A program made the position numbers and the translations under genes. From the NCBI GenBank assembly GCA_008690995.1, contig VRMN01000001.1:1426001-1490000 (forward strand): a stretch of 64,000 bases of DNA, written 5' to 3'. Source of the DNA: Porphyridium purpureum (taxonomy: Eukaryota > Rhodophyta > Bangiophyceae > Porphyridiales > Porphyridiaceae). The notes under the pieces are model-generated. The model was not told the DNA's origin and ran no database searches. It worked only from the letters and a program-made list of their open reading frames with translations. Shown in pieces: positions 29,775 to 39,550 of this stretch (the stretch's first letter is position 1; each line of letters begins with the position of its first letter).

Positions 29775-30517
29775 GAATTCGCCAGACTGTGTGTCCGATG
29801 CCACACGGACCTGTAACTGACTGGGAGCAGTGACAATGCTGCTTCGGCAGTGCTACGCGACGACCGCGATGAGTTCTCACTCCCACCCGCAGTTCCACTC
29901 GAACGCACACACCCGAGTGCCCACGCAAGAAAGTCAAAGCCACCTACACGTTGCCCCAATCGTGCGCTGCTCCTCTGCTGCTTCAGGCAAGCGCGTGGAC
30001 ACAAGTGCCGGTAGACGTTATGCGCGCATTTGCGGACACACGCAACAAGCACAACAGCCACGCAAGCGCCACACCCGACGCACATGCGTGGGCGCACTCC
30101 GCTCGTCCCTCGCTCCCCCTCCTGACAACCGCGCACACGCGCCAGGACACGCAGCACACGTACAGCGCGCACTGTACTTCCCCTTTTGCTTCCACGCACG
30201 CCGCGACTTACAGCAATGGATAAACAGTACCCCGCTGTACACCCACAGCGGTGCGCCGATTTTTTTTCTTCCTCTTTTTTTTTTTTGTTGCGTTGCACGC
30301 ACGCAGCGCCTACATGGGCGTGAGCAAGCGGGAGAGACGAGCGAGAGGGACAGGTAGACAGACAAGCGAGGCGGTGACGATCGTGAGCGTCTCGCGGCAC
30401 GACGACGACGAGGAGCAACAACAGCGGGTGAACGTGTGTGACAAGCGACACGCGCAAGATACAGTGCGACGTGAACGGGGTTGCGGAGGTATCTGGTCTG
30501 TTCGCCGCGCGTCTCTG
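29775..30517. promoter_or_regulatory. Divergent intergenic region with ACTGTAC pair
   Basis: This region separates the unknown gene (minus) and the CBS gene (plus). GTACAGC (30160-30166) is followed by ACTGTAC (30171-30177), a tight inverted pair with a 4-bp spacer. A T-rich tract lies at 30259-30286. A long frame through this tract reaches the CBS gene but starts in poly-Phe and is not credible as protein. Confidence 0.5.
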
Positions 30518-31513
30518 ATGGCGGCGTGTCTGAGCGAGCAGGAGCGCGGCATGCTCCGCGCAATGCTGCGTGCGCACACGTGCGGCGAGCTCGTCGCGGG
30601 GCAGAAGCCGATTACGATCCCGGCAGACGCAACCGTGGCCGAGGCGTGCGATATTCTCGCCCGCAACGGCATTCTGTCTGCCCTGCTCGAACATCCGGAG
30701 GGAAGCGGCTTGACGGGCTTTGCGGGCTACTTTTCGTACCGCTCGCTCCTGTATTGGTTTCTGAAGCGCCACCCGGCATATAGCGACGAGGGCGGAAGCT
30801 CGGAAATGCCCCATTCTGCGATGGATTTGCGCGAGGTGATTGCGCAGGCCGGCGCGTCCGACACCAAGGCGGTCGACTACTGCGCCGAACGCGGCAAGGA
30901 GTCCAAGGTGCTGCTCCCGTCCGACTCGCTTGGTAAGGCAGTGCTTCTGTTTGGCGAGGGCTTGCACCGGTGCAGCGTGGTGGAGAACGACTGCGTGCTC
31001 GGCACGCTGTCGCAGTCGCTCACTCTCCGCTTCATTGCTAATCATTCCGCGGAAGTCCGACCAGCGCTCTTGCACACGTTGGCCGAGTTCGGCTTGGGCG
31101 AGAGCCGCGCTATCGTGCTGGAGCAGCGTAAAAACGTCATCGAGGGCATGCATATCATGCAGAAGAACAAGCTATCTGCGCTGGCCGTCGTTGACCAGAA
31201 CGGGAGGCTTGTGGGTAATCTGAGCCTGTCGGACATCAAGTACATCTTCCGCACGCGCAGCTATTCCATGCTGTGGTATACCGCACAGAACTTTATCAAG
31301 ATCTTGCGAGAGCGCGCCGCGCTGGAGGAGAATGCCGGTATGGACACGTTTCCTTTCTTTGATATTTCTCGTGAACGCACGCTCGAGATCGCGATACAGA
31401 AGATGATTGCGACGCGTGTGCATCACCTGTGGGTCGTCGATACTGCAGGCGTGCCGATTGGTGTTGTTTCCATCACCGACATAATGCGCGTGCTCAGCGT
31501 CGATATCGAGTAA
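30518..31513 (+). CDS. CBS-domain protein, SNF4/AMPK gamma-like
   Basis: This 331-residue protein is built from four CBS repeats, making two Bateman modules. Repeat signatures are GQKPITIPADATVAEACDIL, DSLGKAVLLFGEGLHRCSVV, VIEGMHIMQKNKLSALAVVD and ERTLEIAIQKMIATRVHHLW. Such domains bind adenine nucleotides. The four-repeat form is the gamma subunit of SNF1/AMPK kinases or a plant CBSX-like relative. No catalytic domain is attached. The ATG at 30518 gives MAACLSEQER. A regulatory subunit of an energy-sensing kinase is the best guess, but CBS repeats alone cannot decide it. Confidence 0.85.
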   Translation: MAACLSEQERGMLRAMLRAHTCGELVAGQKPITIPADATVAEACDILARNGILSALLEHPEGSGLTGFAGYFSYRSLLYWFLKRHPAYSDEGGSSEMPHSAMDLREVIAQAGASDTKAVDYCAERGKESKVLLPSDSLGKAVLLFGEGLHRCSVVENDCVLGTLSQSLTLRFIANHSAEVRPALLHTLAEFGLGESRAIVLEQRKNVIEGMHIMQKNKLSALAVVDQNGRLVGNLSLSDIKYIFRTRSYSMLWYTAQNFIKILRERAALEENAGMDTFPFFDISRERTLEIAIQKMIATRVHHLWVVDTAGVPIGVVSITDIMRVLSVDIE

Positions 31514-31823
31514 CATGTAGGGCGAGTGAACGTCGAGTAAAGCCAAATCGTTTGCAGGGCTAGCGCAACGCGAAGAAAGAGCCTCTGCTGACGTGATTGA
31601 CCGCGCGTCACAGAAGGTTCAGCCTTGTACTTTGCGAGTAACTCCAACCCGGGGAAGCTGACGCAGCGGGAAAGAAGAAGCAAGAAAAGAAAAAGTCTCG
31701 TTTAGAACTATGCCTGAGCAACACGGAAAATGGAGAAGAGGCGGAATGACCCACGCAAGTACTAACACTCACTCTGCACCGAGAGCACATGCGCTCTGTG
31801 CGGGGTTCAAGCTGGCGACAAGT
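31514..31823. other. Convergent 3' intergenic region
   Basis: This 310-bp stretch lies between the 3' ends of the CBS-protein gene and the RAMP4 gene. No gene, repeat or conserved element was recognised. Confidence 0.4.
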
Positions 31824-32030
31824 CTAAGAGTTTCCGCCCGATAGCGCAACCTTGAGCAGCTGAAAAACAGATGAGCCAACGACTAGAAACACCAGCATAC
31901 CAACAAGCCATGGCCCGATTGCCGGGCCGTCATCTTTTTCCTGAAGCTTGAGAGCTGCGCTACCGCGCTTGGTCACGTTACTCTCAAACTTTTGCTGCGC
32001 GAGCTGCGCCTTGCGCGCGCGATTCACCAT
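31824..32030 (-). CDS. Stress-associated ER protein RAMP4/SERP1
   Basis: This 68-residue tail-anchored protein associates with the Sec61 translocon and stabilises new membrane proteins under ER stress. The short basic N-terminus (MVNRARKAQLAQQKFESN) is followed by VTKRGSAA, the family's ITKRGN-like core, then GPWLVGMLVFLVVGSSVFQL, a single C-terminal membrane helix. The length matches the 60-70 residues usual in the family. The ATG at 32030 gives a full-length protein. The frame extends 16 codons upstream without resembling any relative. Confidence 0.93.
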   Translation of the reverse strand: MVNRARKAQLAQQKFESNVTKRGSAALKLQEKDDGPAIGPWLVGMLVFLVVGSSVFQLLKVALSGGNS

Positions 32031-32246
32031 CTCGATCGTTCGATCCTGCGCGGACCAGCCTACTGAAAAAAACGCCAACGAAAAGACCTAGGTAAAGCAA
32101 CACAATGACCGGCACGACCGCGTGCTTACCAACACCGATTCGCTACGTTCTCGTTCCTTCCGCACAACACACGCCTCCTTGTCCGTCTCGTTTGGGAATG
32201 ACTGACTTGCAAGGGACGCGCGACGAGCTTTCGGTGGCTGAACGAC

Positions 32247-34301
32247 ATGAACGGTATGGAACCGCCGGAGCGCGCGAATCGAGATGACGCAACGCTTTTC
32301 CATAGCCAGGGCTCACAGTGCGGTGCGTCTTGCTGCGCTTGGGTCAATGAGTGGGCGGGCTCTGCGACACAGGTGGCCACGCGCGTGTTAGAGAACCGCG
32401 CGCGGCGTGGCGACGAGCTTGGCGCACCCGACTGTCGAGATGCGGATGAATGCTGTGAACACGGAGATCTTGTCACATGGCTGGACGCGCTCCTTGCCGA
32501 TGGCGAGCAGAGCGATGGCAGCAACGAATGTCAACGCAAGGACGAGACGGGTGAGACTCTTGAGCAGGAGCGTGAGCGTGTCTGGGCTGTGTTGGAAGCA
32601 GAGTACGAGCTGATAAGCTGTGTTTCTCAAATATGGCGCGCAGGCTACCACACTGTTGCACTGCAGATTCCAGACTCCGACTTGTCGCATGCGCCGTTTC
32701 TGTATGCTGCACTTCTTGCACTTCACGGGGATCTGCAATCATGGATCGCGGCCAAGAAGTGCGCGCAAGCAAGCGCAGAAAGCGGCTCGGAGAACCCATG
32801 CGCCGGACAAGCAAGCGCAGACTTGCATGCAGAAGCGACAGGAAGTGAAGGAGGAGTTGAAGCAGCAGACCGCATGACACCCTTTCGCGTTTTTGTGCTG
32901 GCGGACACGTCATATGGGGAATGCTGCGTCGACCAGGTGGCAGCTTCTCACTTGCAAGCGGACGCACTGATTCACTATGGCCGAACATGCTTATCGCGCG
33001 TCCAGGCACTCGATGTGCGTTACGTTCTGCCAAAGTACATCCATCCTAGCTTTCCACGCGCAGACGAAACGAGGTTGTCGGATTTGAGCTTACGCGCATC
33101 CCTTGCGATGGACCGCGAGCTTGTTTCTCGCATGGGACATCGCATCTGCTCTACATGTCGTGATTTAGGGGACCAGGAAGGAGACCACGAGCTTGTAGTC
33201 TTTCTTGAGCTCCCACTCGTGCGGCTCCTGCCCGCGTTGCGTTCTGAACTGTCCGGCGAGCTGCATCTTCGTGGTGAGGATATGCAAAGCAGATTCATCG
33301 CATGTGCGACTCCTTCGCAAGATTCGCCCAAGCACATTGGCGCACAGCCTTCAACGGTTCATGTCTCGTTTGCCGCGCCGAGCCAAGTCATTTCAGAGTT
33401 CGTGCGTTGTGAGAAGCGACAGGACGAGAGGGAGAAGGCCCGTCGTGATGAATATGATTCGGGTGCGGGTCCGTACCGTGTGTGCGTGAAAGCAGGAGCA
33501 GTTATTTTGTGGATTGGAATTGACGCCGAGTCTGTGGCGCTCCGTAATCTAGTGTTTCGATACAGTGATCACACGATTGAGCTGTGCTTCCCCGTGATCG
33601 GCACAAGCCTAGGCGCACTGAGCAGCTCGGCTGAGACCCAACAGGGGGAGGAGCACACTGCGTACTTGTCACGCGTGCGCCGAGCATTGAAACGGCGCAA
33701 GTATGTGCTAAGCAAAGCGGTCAGTGCAGAGCGCATCGGAATCTTAGCCGGCACCCTAGCCGTTCACCATGCGCAGGATGTGATTGAGCTTTGTAAACGG
33801 TGCATCGTGTCCAGTGGACGGCGAGCGTACGTTTTACTAGTCGGCAAACCGAACGTGGCCAAGCTGGCAAATTTCCCCGAGTTGGATGCATTTGTGCTGA
33901 TTGCGTGTCCAGAGTCGTCGCTCTTGGACCACGACGCGGAGTATTTGCAGCCGGTTATCACGCCATTTGAATTGGACGCGGTACTGGGGGCGCCGGATGA
34001 CCTCGTGCTGAAGCTCGCAAATTACACTCTTGACTTGGAGCATGTATTGCGGAATGCGAGTACCAGCGTTGAGATTTCTGCTCCGGCTGTGGATGCTGAA
34101 GAAGATGATGAGGGGGCGCAGCAACAGCAGCTTGCGGCGAGGGCAAGTACCACGCTTTCCGTGGTCGGGGGCTCGTCCGCTGCCGAGTACTTGAATCGAA
34201 AGTCTTGGAAGGGCGTCGCATTTACCGAACCGGAGCTGGTGCCGACTAAGGCTGTGCAAGGCCGAAGTGGTATAGCCATGGACTATCACGAAACGTCGTG
34301 A
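32247..34301 (+). CDS. DPH2: Diphthamide biosynthesis protein 2
   Basis: This is the partner of DPH1 in the radical enzyme that starts diphthamide formation on the target His of elongation factor 2. It spans 684 residues, longer than usual, with acidic and Gln-rich inserts. Family features are VSQIWRAGYHTVALQIPDS (about 126-144), VFLADTSYG-type sequence here as FVLADTSYGECCVDQVAA (about 215-232), IHYGRTCLS (about 243-251), and the C-terminal domain with PNVAKLANFPELDAFVLIACPES, PVITPFEL and RSGIAMDY. The Cys in GRTCLS is among the residues that hold the 4Fe-4S cluster in DPH1/DPH2. The ATG at 32247 is the first after the divergent RAMP4 gene. Confidence 0.95.
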   Translation: MNGMEPPERANRDDATLFHSQGSQCGASCCAWVNEWAGSATQVATRVLENRARRGDELGAPDCRDADECCEHGDLVTWLDALLADGEQSDGSNECQRKDETGETLEQERERVWAVLEAEYELISCVSQIWRAGYHTVALQIPDSDLSHAPFLYAALLALHGDLQSWIAAKKCAQASAESGSENPCAGQASADLHAEATGSEGGVEAADRMTPFRVFVLADTSYGECCVDQVAASHLQADALIHYGRTCLSRVQALDVRYVLPKYIHPSFPRADETRLSDLSLRASLAMDRELVSRMGHRICSTCRDLGDQEGDHELVVFLELPLVRLLPALRSELSGELHLRGEDMQSRFIACATPSQDSPKHIGAQPSTVHVSFAAPSQVISEFVRCEKRQDEREKARRDEYDSGAGPYRVCVKAGAVILWIGIDAESVALRNLVFRYSDHTIELCFPVIGTSLGALSSSAETQQGEEHTAYLSRVRRALKRRKYVLSKAVSAERIGILAGTLAVHHAQDVIELCKRCIVSSGRRAYVLLVGKPNVAKLANFPELDAFVLIACPESSLLDHDAEYLQPVITPFELDAVLGAPDDLVLKLANYTLDLEHVLRNASTSVEISAPAVDAEEDDEGAQQQQLAARASTTLSVVGGSSAAEYLNRKSWKGVAFTEPELVPTKAVQGRSGIAMDYHETS

Positions 34302-34372
34302 AGACGAGGGATAGCGTGATATGATTTCCGAATAAATGTCGTTGGGAGCTAGGATGTCTTCTTCCTTTGTGC

Positions 34373-34396
34373 CTCTCTCTCTCTCTCTCTCTCTCT
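34373..34396. repeat. (CT)12 microsatellite
   Basis: A CT run lies about 70 bases after the DPH2 stop and just past an AATAAA at 34331. It sits in the convergent gap to the DUF3727 gene. Confidence 0.85.
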
Positions 34397-34582
34397 GTCT
34401 CTGCGGATTTTCCAACAACTACCGTCAATCGAGTTCAGCGGATGTCGACTTCCATAAACCAAGACACCGACTTTGCTCCGAATTCAAACATAATGAAACC
34501 TGTTCTCGTCGCATCGTCCCCTGCACGATCTTCGTTGTTGAAGTGCCTCAACCAGAGAGTGACATTCACGTATCTATGGAGC

Positions 34583-35644
34583 TTACGCGTCGCCAATGAT
34601 GGATGACTCCATGGCGGCTTCGACCTGAGGTAAAATGGCGTCCAGCTCGTCCTTCTCGGGAACATAGTACGCATTCTCGACACCATTTGCCACATCGCGC
34701 GGTAACGGTCGCGCCACAAATAGCACAGGATCCAAAGGCTTGCACACCATGTACTCGACATTTTTGTGGTAGAATTCAAACAGCACCTCGACATCCTCAT
34801 TGCTGTCCTCAAAAGACTCGTCGTCATCGTCCGAGAAGGCATTCTCGCCCTGCTCCAAGTCTGACTCACTGTCTTCATACTCGCCGACGTCGTCCTCGTA
34901 TCCCGCCAACGTCATGACGTACGCCGAACGGGTGAGGATCATGTCGCTCTCCGACGCGATGGCGTACGCGACGGGAAACAGCTCGTTGATCTTTTCCTCG
35001 TCCTCAATGGCTATCAGCTCTTGCTCAAATCCACCGGGCGCGCTGGTGAGTGTCGCAATCACCACTGGCTGGTCCAGCGGGTAGCACACTGCATACCCGA
35101 CGCCATTCAGTTCCACCACTTGATTCACGTAGCAGTCGAGTTCGCGCCCAGTGTCGAGGTCAATGATGCGCGCATTTGTCTCATCGTCCAGCGGGTCGTG
35201 GTCGTCAAACTCATCGCCCACGTCGGACTCGTACATGGCTTCTTCCCGCTCGCTGTTGGTGCGCTCCGTATCGCTATCGTCCGAAATCGCAAGGTCATCA
35301 CTCCTCCGCCGCAGTTGCTTCTTGCTCTGCTGCTTATTCTGGCTCTGACGATTTTGGTTTTGGTTGCCCTCTGCGGCAGGGCCCAAATCGATGTTTGACG
35401 CGCGACAGTGCACCAGGATGGGTGGCCGGAGAACAAGGCAATCATGTTGTCTGCACCGTCGCGGGAGAGTTGAAAGATACGAGCCCCCGCGCTGCTGTCT
35501 AACACCCACACGCGGCTGCGGTGACCAGTACTCACCGTGCATTTGCACATGTGTGCCAGTCGCACGGCCCGGTTTGCTCATGCGATCCCGGCTCGCCGCC
35601 ATGCCAAATTGAGCGAGCCCCTGAAACTGAAAGCACAGCGCCAT
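34583..35644 (-). CDS. DUF3727/DUF1292-type plastid protein
   Basis: This 353-residue protein belongs to a family found in plants, algae and cyanobacteria, of unknown molecular role. The N-terminal third is basic and Ser/Gln-rich and could be a plastid transit region followed by a linker. Two related beta-rich repeats follow: LDCYVNQVVELNGVGYAVCY...DQPVVIAT near 165-205, and VLFEFYHKNVEYMVCKPLDPVLFVA near 285-310. They are separated by an acidic tract. The paired YAVCYPLDQPV / YMVCKPLDPV form is the visible signature. The ATG at 35644 is the first in frame. Function is not assigned; plastid location is inferred from family distribution. Confidence 0.75.
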   Translation of the reverse strand: MALCFQFQGLAQFGMAASRDRMSKPGRATGTHVQMHGEYWSPQPRVGVRQQRGGSYLSTLPRRCRQHDCLVLRPPILVHCRASNIDLGPAAEGNQNQNRQSQNKQQSKKQLRRRSDDLAISDDSDTERTNSEREEAMYESDVGDEFDDHDPLDDETNARIIDLDTGRELDCYVNQVVELNGVGYAVCYPLDQPVVIATLTSAPGGFEQELIAIEDEEKINELFPVAYAIASESDMILTRSAYVMTLAGYEDDVGEYEDSESDLEQGENAFSDDDDESFEDSNEDVEVLFEFYHKNVEYMVCKPLDPVLFVARPLPRDVANGVENAYYVPEKDELDAILPQVEAAMESSIIGDA

Positions 35645-36382
35645 CCTGTCTGCCTACCTTACTGTCTATCTACGCGGTACGCCGCCGGCCGCGTTTGTCG
35701 AGAACCAAGCCGCCCGACTGACCTACACGCCTCCACCGGAGACCCCAACTGCCGCGCAACAACAAACAACGCACAATTGCTCGCCGCCACCGCGCAGCCC
35801 ACAAAGCAAAGAGCCTAGTCCACGCCCCCGCGCCGCCCGCCGGCTCTGAGTCCCCGTCGCGCCCCTGTCTCCCCTGGCGTCCGTCCCATCCGTGACGCTC
35901 AACCCAACTCCACGTGGCCACGCACCCCCTACTCCCCCCGCGGCTACCGCAACCCTCACCCCGCGCGCCCACCTCCACCTTCCCCATTGCATTGCAATGC
36001 GTGTTTCGTGTTATTCTAGAATAACCTCGTGCTATTCTAAATGGACCATGCGCGCGCATTACATGCCATCACGCGCGCACAGACGCACGTGCAGTGGTGT
36101 ACAGCTGGGTCCAGCAGCGCAACGGCCGCGCACTGTACTTCTAGGGTTTGTGATGACGTAACCCTACAGAACCTCGAGGTTCAGTGGGTTCAGTGGACGG
36201 ACAGATGGACGGGCGGACGGACGCGTGCGTTGCGACATGCGGTGAGGGGAAGGCCGAGGTCGTGAAGGTGGTGAAGGGGCGTGATTGGCGACGGTGTGGT
36301 TGCTTCGCGCGTGCCGGTGTGGCGCGCGGGAGGGTGGAATCTGGGGTCCGGCGTGCTTGTGTGCGCGCGTGATTTTTTTTGA
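35645..36382. promoter_or_regulatory. Divergent promoter region with palindromes
   Basis: These 738 bases between divergent starts hold two perfect palindromes, GCATTGCAATGC (35989-36000) and GTTATTCTAGAATAAC (36010-36025). GTACAGC follows at 36099-36105, ACTGTAC at 36132-36138, and a telobox TAGGGTTT at 36142-36149. The same set (GCAATGC palindrome plus GTACAG/CTGTAC) lies upstream of NOG1. A Gly/Arg-rich minus frame here is dismissed as composition-driven. Confidence 0.55.
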
Positions 36383-37678
36383 ATGGGGAAGGATATTGTG
36401 TGCGAGCAGTGCGAGAAGCGCGTGCTGGTCATCTACGGCTGGCACGTTAGTGGTGCCGACGAGTCGTTCTACGTCAAAGCGTTACTGTCCTCGGACGTTT
36501 GGGAACGCTACCGAGTGCATGTCGTCACGCAGTCGTTTCAGTATGGAGAGGACCTGGCCGTGGTGGAGCGCATCCGGCAGCAGCTGGCGCTGGCAGACGG
36601 CCACAGCGATGATGCATTTGACGCCGTTGTGCTGTGCGACCTGTCCGACTATGAGATTTTCGGCACGGTAATCCACCACCTGGGTGTGGCGCTGCAGCAG
36701 TTCGTCTATGCCGGTGGGCGCGCGTGCTTCCCTACGACGGAGGGGCTCTTACTGGTTCCGCTGCTCAAGACACTGTTTTGGAAGGACGATGAGCAGGGCG
36801 CAGGCGCATGCTGGGAGCCGGGCTCGTATGGTCGGGGTTTGTGGGTCACAAACGCCGCGTGCACTCCGCAGCTCACCGAGGCGTTTGGTCAGGCTCCAGC
36901 TGTGGACCTTGGCGAGCTTCAGCACGTGCAGCACTATGGCAAGGCATCCTACCTCACGCACGTACCCCCGCACGAGCGCTGCCTCTTTGTTCTGCCTGCG
37001 CGCGAGCAGTATGGTCGTGATGATTTTGGCGACGAAGAAGAAGATGATGACGACGACGACGACGAGGACGACGAGGAGGAGGGTGATGACGACGACCTAG
37101 ATGAAGACGCTCAGCATGGCCTTGAGCGTGCGGAGGACGAGGACGAGGAGGAGGAGGAAGACGAGGAAGACGAGGAAGACGAGGAAGACGATGAGGAAGA
37201 GGACGACGACAACAACTACAACGACGCCGAAGATGATGACGAAGACAATGATCACGGCAGCGATCAAAATATCGATGTACATAATCTGCTCCCGTTGCTT
37301 AGCGGCTTCGATGCGATGGCGAGCCACCCGGCGGCGGATAGTCCCTCGGATGAGGACGACAGTGAGGACGACGAAGAGCGTGAAAACCAGCTAGTGGCTG
37401 AGGCCCTTCGTGGGCCTGTCCACTTGAATCTGTATGATCAATACGATGCGTTGAGAAGGCGGGAATGGAGGCTGAGACAGCAGCTTCCCATACCTCGCGT
37501 ACCACAGGCGCATGAGGGCTTACCTCGAGACGATACCATCGATGGCGACGATGAATCAAGAACGCTCTGCGTCGTTGCAGTACATAAGTACGGCCGCGGT
37601 AGTATCAGCTATTTTGGAGATGTCAATTGCGAGAGTATGACTGCGGACCTGATTGCCTGGTTCTGCGTGTCTGGCTGA
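36383..37678 (+). CDS. Uncharacterised protein with long acidic tract
   Basis: I do not recognise this 431-residue protein. The first 200 residues look like a globular alpha/beta fold: a CEQC pair near the start, a strand VLVIYGWHV, then DAVVLCDLSDYEIFG and GRACFPTTEG. The layout resembles a flavodoxin- or ThuA-like sandwich, but no catalytic residues are certain. Residues 214-305 are almost pure Asp/Glu, in runs of up to eight. A short ordered tail closes it (RTLCVVAVHKYGRGSISYFG), which resembles the end of ThuA/glutamine-amidotransferase-like domains. Acidic tracts of this size occur in histone- or ribosome-binding chaperones, so a nuclear role is possible. The ATG at 36383 follows a T-rich run. 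Confidence 0.7.
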   Translation: MGKDIVCEQCEKRVLVIYGWHVSGADESFYVKALLSSDVWERYRVHVVTQSFQYGEDLAVVERIRQQLALADGHSDDAFDAVVLCDLSDYEIFGTVIHHLGVALQQFVYAGGRACFPTTEGLLLVPLLKTLFWKDDEQGAGACWEPGSYGRGLWVTNAACTPQLTEAFGQAPAVDLGELQHVQHYGKASYLTHVPPHERCLFVLPAREQYGRDDFGDEEEDDDDDDDEDDEEEGDDDDLDEDAQHGLERAEDEDEEEEEDEEDEEDEEDDEEEDDDNNYNDAEDDDEDNDHGSDQNIDVHNLLPLLSGFDAMASHPAADSPSDEDDSEDDEERENQLVAEALRGPVHLNLYDQYDALRRREWRLRQQLPIPRVPQAHEGLPRDDTIDGDDESRTLCVVAVHKYGRGSISYFGDVNCESMTADLIAWFCVSG

Positions 37679-37912
37679 GATACGAAAAGAGCGCGATGGG
37701 TCACTTTTAATTGCCCAGGCGCAAGGCAAGCCGATTTCATCGTGCGCGGCCGAATGCAGCTCAAAGTCTGCGTTAGTCTGTCCAAGCTCAGATTCTGTGA
37801 TGTGTTTGTCTTTTGTAAATCAAGCAGATCGCGTGTATGTATCTGCGGCCATGGGCGCGCGTAATCAGTCTCATTGATCCTGTCATGAGCTTTTCTATCA
37901 TGCTTCCAGTCG

Positions 37913-39427
37913 CTAAGGAGCGCGCAAAATTTGCTCGGCGGCGCGAAGTCCAGATTCAATGGCTCCATTAAGCGTGGGCGTCGAGCGGCAGTCGCCACAC
38001 ACATATACACCCAGCTCTTCGCACAGAACAGGTTGAAGGAATGACGTATTTGGTGGCTGCTGTCCAGGCTGCGCGTGCGGAATGCGATACGCTCGCAGAA
38101 ACTCCCAGTCGCGCACCGCGTCAGCACCGAACCAGCCCTCCATTTGTTTGCGGACGAGCGGTTCGCTCTGTTGCTCCCACGTCGATTGTGGTTGCCGCAT
38201 CATCTTTTCATCACACGGCATACTCACTGACACCAGTGTCTTCCCTTTCGGCGCGTAAGATGGAGCAATCATACTAGGAAATAGCACGTTGTTCACAAGT
38301 TCAGGGCTTTTGCCTTCACGCCGTCCCGGACTATTACCGTTCAAGTAGAATGTGGGTTCCGTGGGCAGCCCAGTGCGCCCACTGCTCGTACCCGAGGCCG
38401 AAAAGTACATACAAGCCACACCGCGCCATAATAAAGGTCGTGCTGTGAAGCCAGGTGCATTCTGGCCCAAAAGCCGCTCCGATTCCGCGCCATCCGTCGC
38501 TACCACGACATGCTGAGCGGACAGCCGCCGCCCATCGCGCAAGAAAACCTGTGTGGCCGTGACTTCTTCCACAGCGCTGTTCAACTCAATGCGTACGCCG
38601 GGCGTATGAGCCAGCTGTTCTGGGATCGCCTGAATGCCTGCGCCGGGGAGCGACGCTGGCGCGTCTGTAAAAATGCGCATGATGTACTCAAACATGGTCG
38701 AGCTCTGCTCTTCCAAGTCACTCAAAAACACGCCATACAAAAATGGCCGAAAGAAGCGATCAATCATGCTTGCCGAGAATCCAAACTGCTGCAAATACTG
38801 CAGCGTCGAAGTTTCACTCTGGTTGCGTTCGAGCAACGCATGCACATCTGTAAATTGAAGCATGGTGCGCAGTCGGCCCACTTGCAGTTTGTCACCCAGC
38901 GATCCAATCGGCGTTAGCAGCGTCGATAGTGTGTCCTGGGGCCTTCGCACGGGGTCAGAGACCTGGTAGCGCTTGCCATCAAACACGACGGCCGCACCGG
39001 GCAAGAAACGGTGCAGGTCGAGTGCAGAGTAGTCCAGCACCTGGCGTGCTGCTGGGTAACCCTCAATCAGAATCTGAAAGCCTCGATCTAGTACAAAACC
39101 ATCCACCAGGTCCGAGCGCACGCGTCCGCCTACACCGTCTGAAGCCTCCAACACCAGCACGTTTTTCGACGCCTGCGCGAGCCGCTTTGCCGCGGCAAGA
39201 CCCGCCATCCCAGCGCCCACAATGATCACGTCTGCGTCGCCCGATGCGCCAGACGAGCGTGTCGACTCTGCCTTCACTCTGCCCGCAATGCCACGACGCG
39301 CACTAGCGCGGCGGGCCTGGCGCGGCCTCCGCGATGGCGCCGCGCGTCCATCGCACCGATGCGCGACATCCGCTGCGCTTGCCCGCTGCAGCATAGGCGT
39401 GGGCGGCGCTGCACAGAATGCTGCCAT
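37913..39427 (-). CDS. FAD-dependent amine-oxidase/desaturase-like oxidoreductase
   Basis: This protein of about 504 residues belongs to the flavin amine oxidase / phytoene desaturase superfamily. An Arg/Ala-rich leader suggests a plastid or mitochondrial transit peptide. The dinucleotide-binding motif VGAGMAGLAAAKRL is followed by VLEASDGVGGRV and DRGFQILIEGYP. The C-terminal FAD segment is VYVCGDCRSTPTLNGAIESGLRAAEQ. Relatives in plants and cyanobacteria include uncharacterised plastid FAD oxidoreductases as well as carotenoid enzymes; the substrate cannot be told. The start is uncertain: ATGs lie at 39427 and 39475, and two more at 39691-39694 lie beyond a 9-bp repeat array and would add a Gly-Leu-Ser tract. 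Confidence 0.88.
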   Translation of the reverse strand: MAAFCAAPPTPMLQRASAADVAHRCDGRAAPSRRPRQARRASARRGIAGRVKAESTRSSGASGDADVIIVGAGMAGLAAAKRLAQASKNVLVLEASDGVGGRVRSDLVDGFVLDRGFQILIEGYPAARQVLDYSALDLHRFLPGAAVVFDGKRYQVSDPVRRPQDTLSTLLTPIGSLGDKLQVGRLRTMLQFTDVHALLERNQSETSTLQYLQQFGFSASMIDRFFRPFLYGVFLSDLEEQSSTMFEYIMRIFTDAPASLPGAGIQAIPEQLAHTPGVRIELNSAVEEVTATQVFLRDGRRLSAQHVVVATDGAESERLLGQNAPGFTARPLLWRGVACMYFSASGTSSGRTGLPTEPTFYLNGNSPGRREGKSPELVNNVLFPSMIAPSYAPKGKTLVSVSMPCDEKMMRQPQSTWEQQSEPLVRKQMEGWFGADAVRDWEFLRAYRIPHAQPGQQPPNTSFLQPVLCEELGVYVCGDCRSTPTLNGAIESGLRAAEQILRAP

Positions 39428-39550
39428 GCTATCAGCCGAGCTCTGCCCGCTTCCGCCAACGCGCACGAGACACATGCGGCGACGCAACCGCACTGGTCCC
39501 AGCTGCGGAGAAAAGATCCTCGATCCGTGAGCCGCGCGAGATCGCTCGCT

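Noticed and set aside
29654-31153. 499-codon minus-strand frame opposite the CBS gene
   Set aside because: It lies antisense to a clear four-CBS protein, has no recognisable domain and a His/Arg/Ala-rich composition typical of a shadow in GC-rich DNA.
35670-36059. Gly/Arg/Trp-rich minus frame as a gene
   Set aside because: Lies in a divergent promoter full of palindromes; composition only, no conserved feature.
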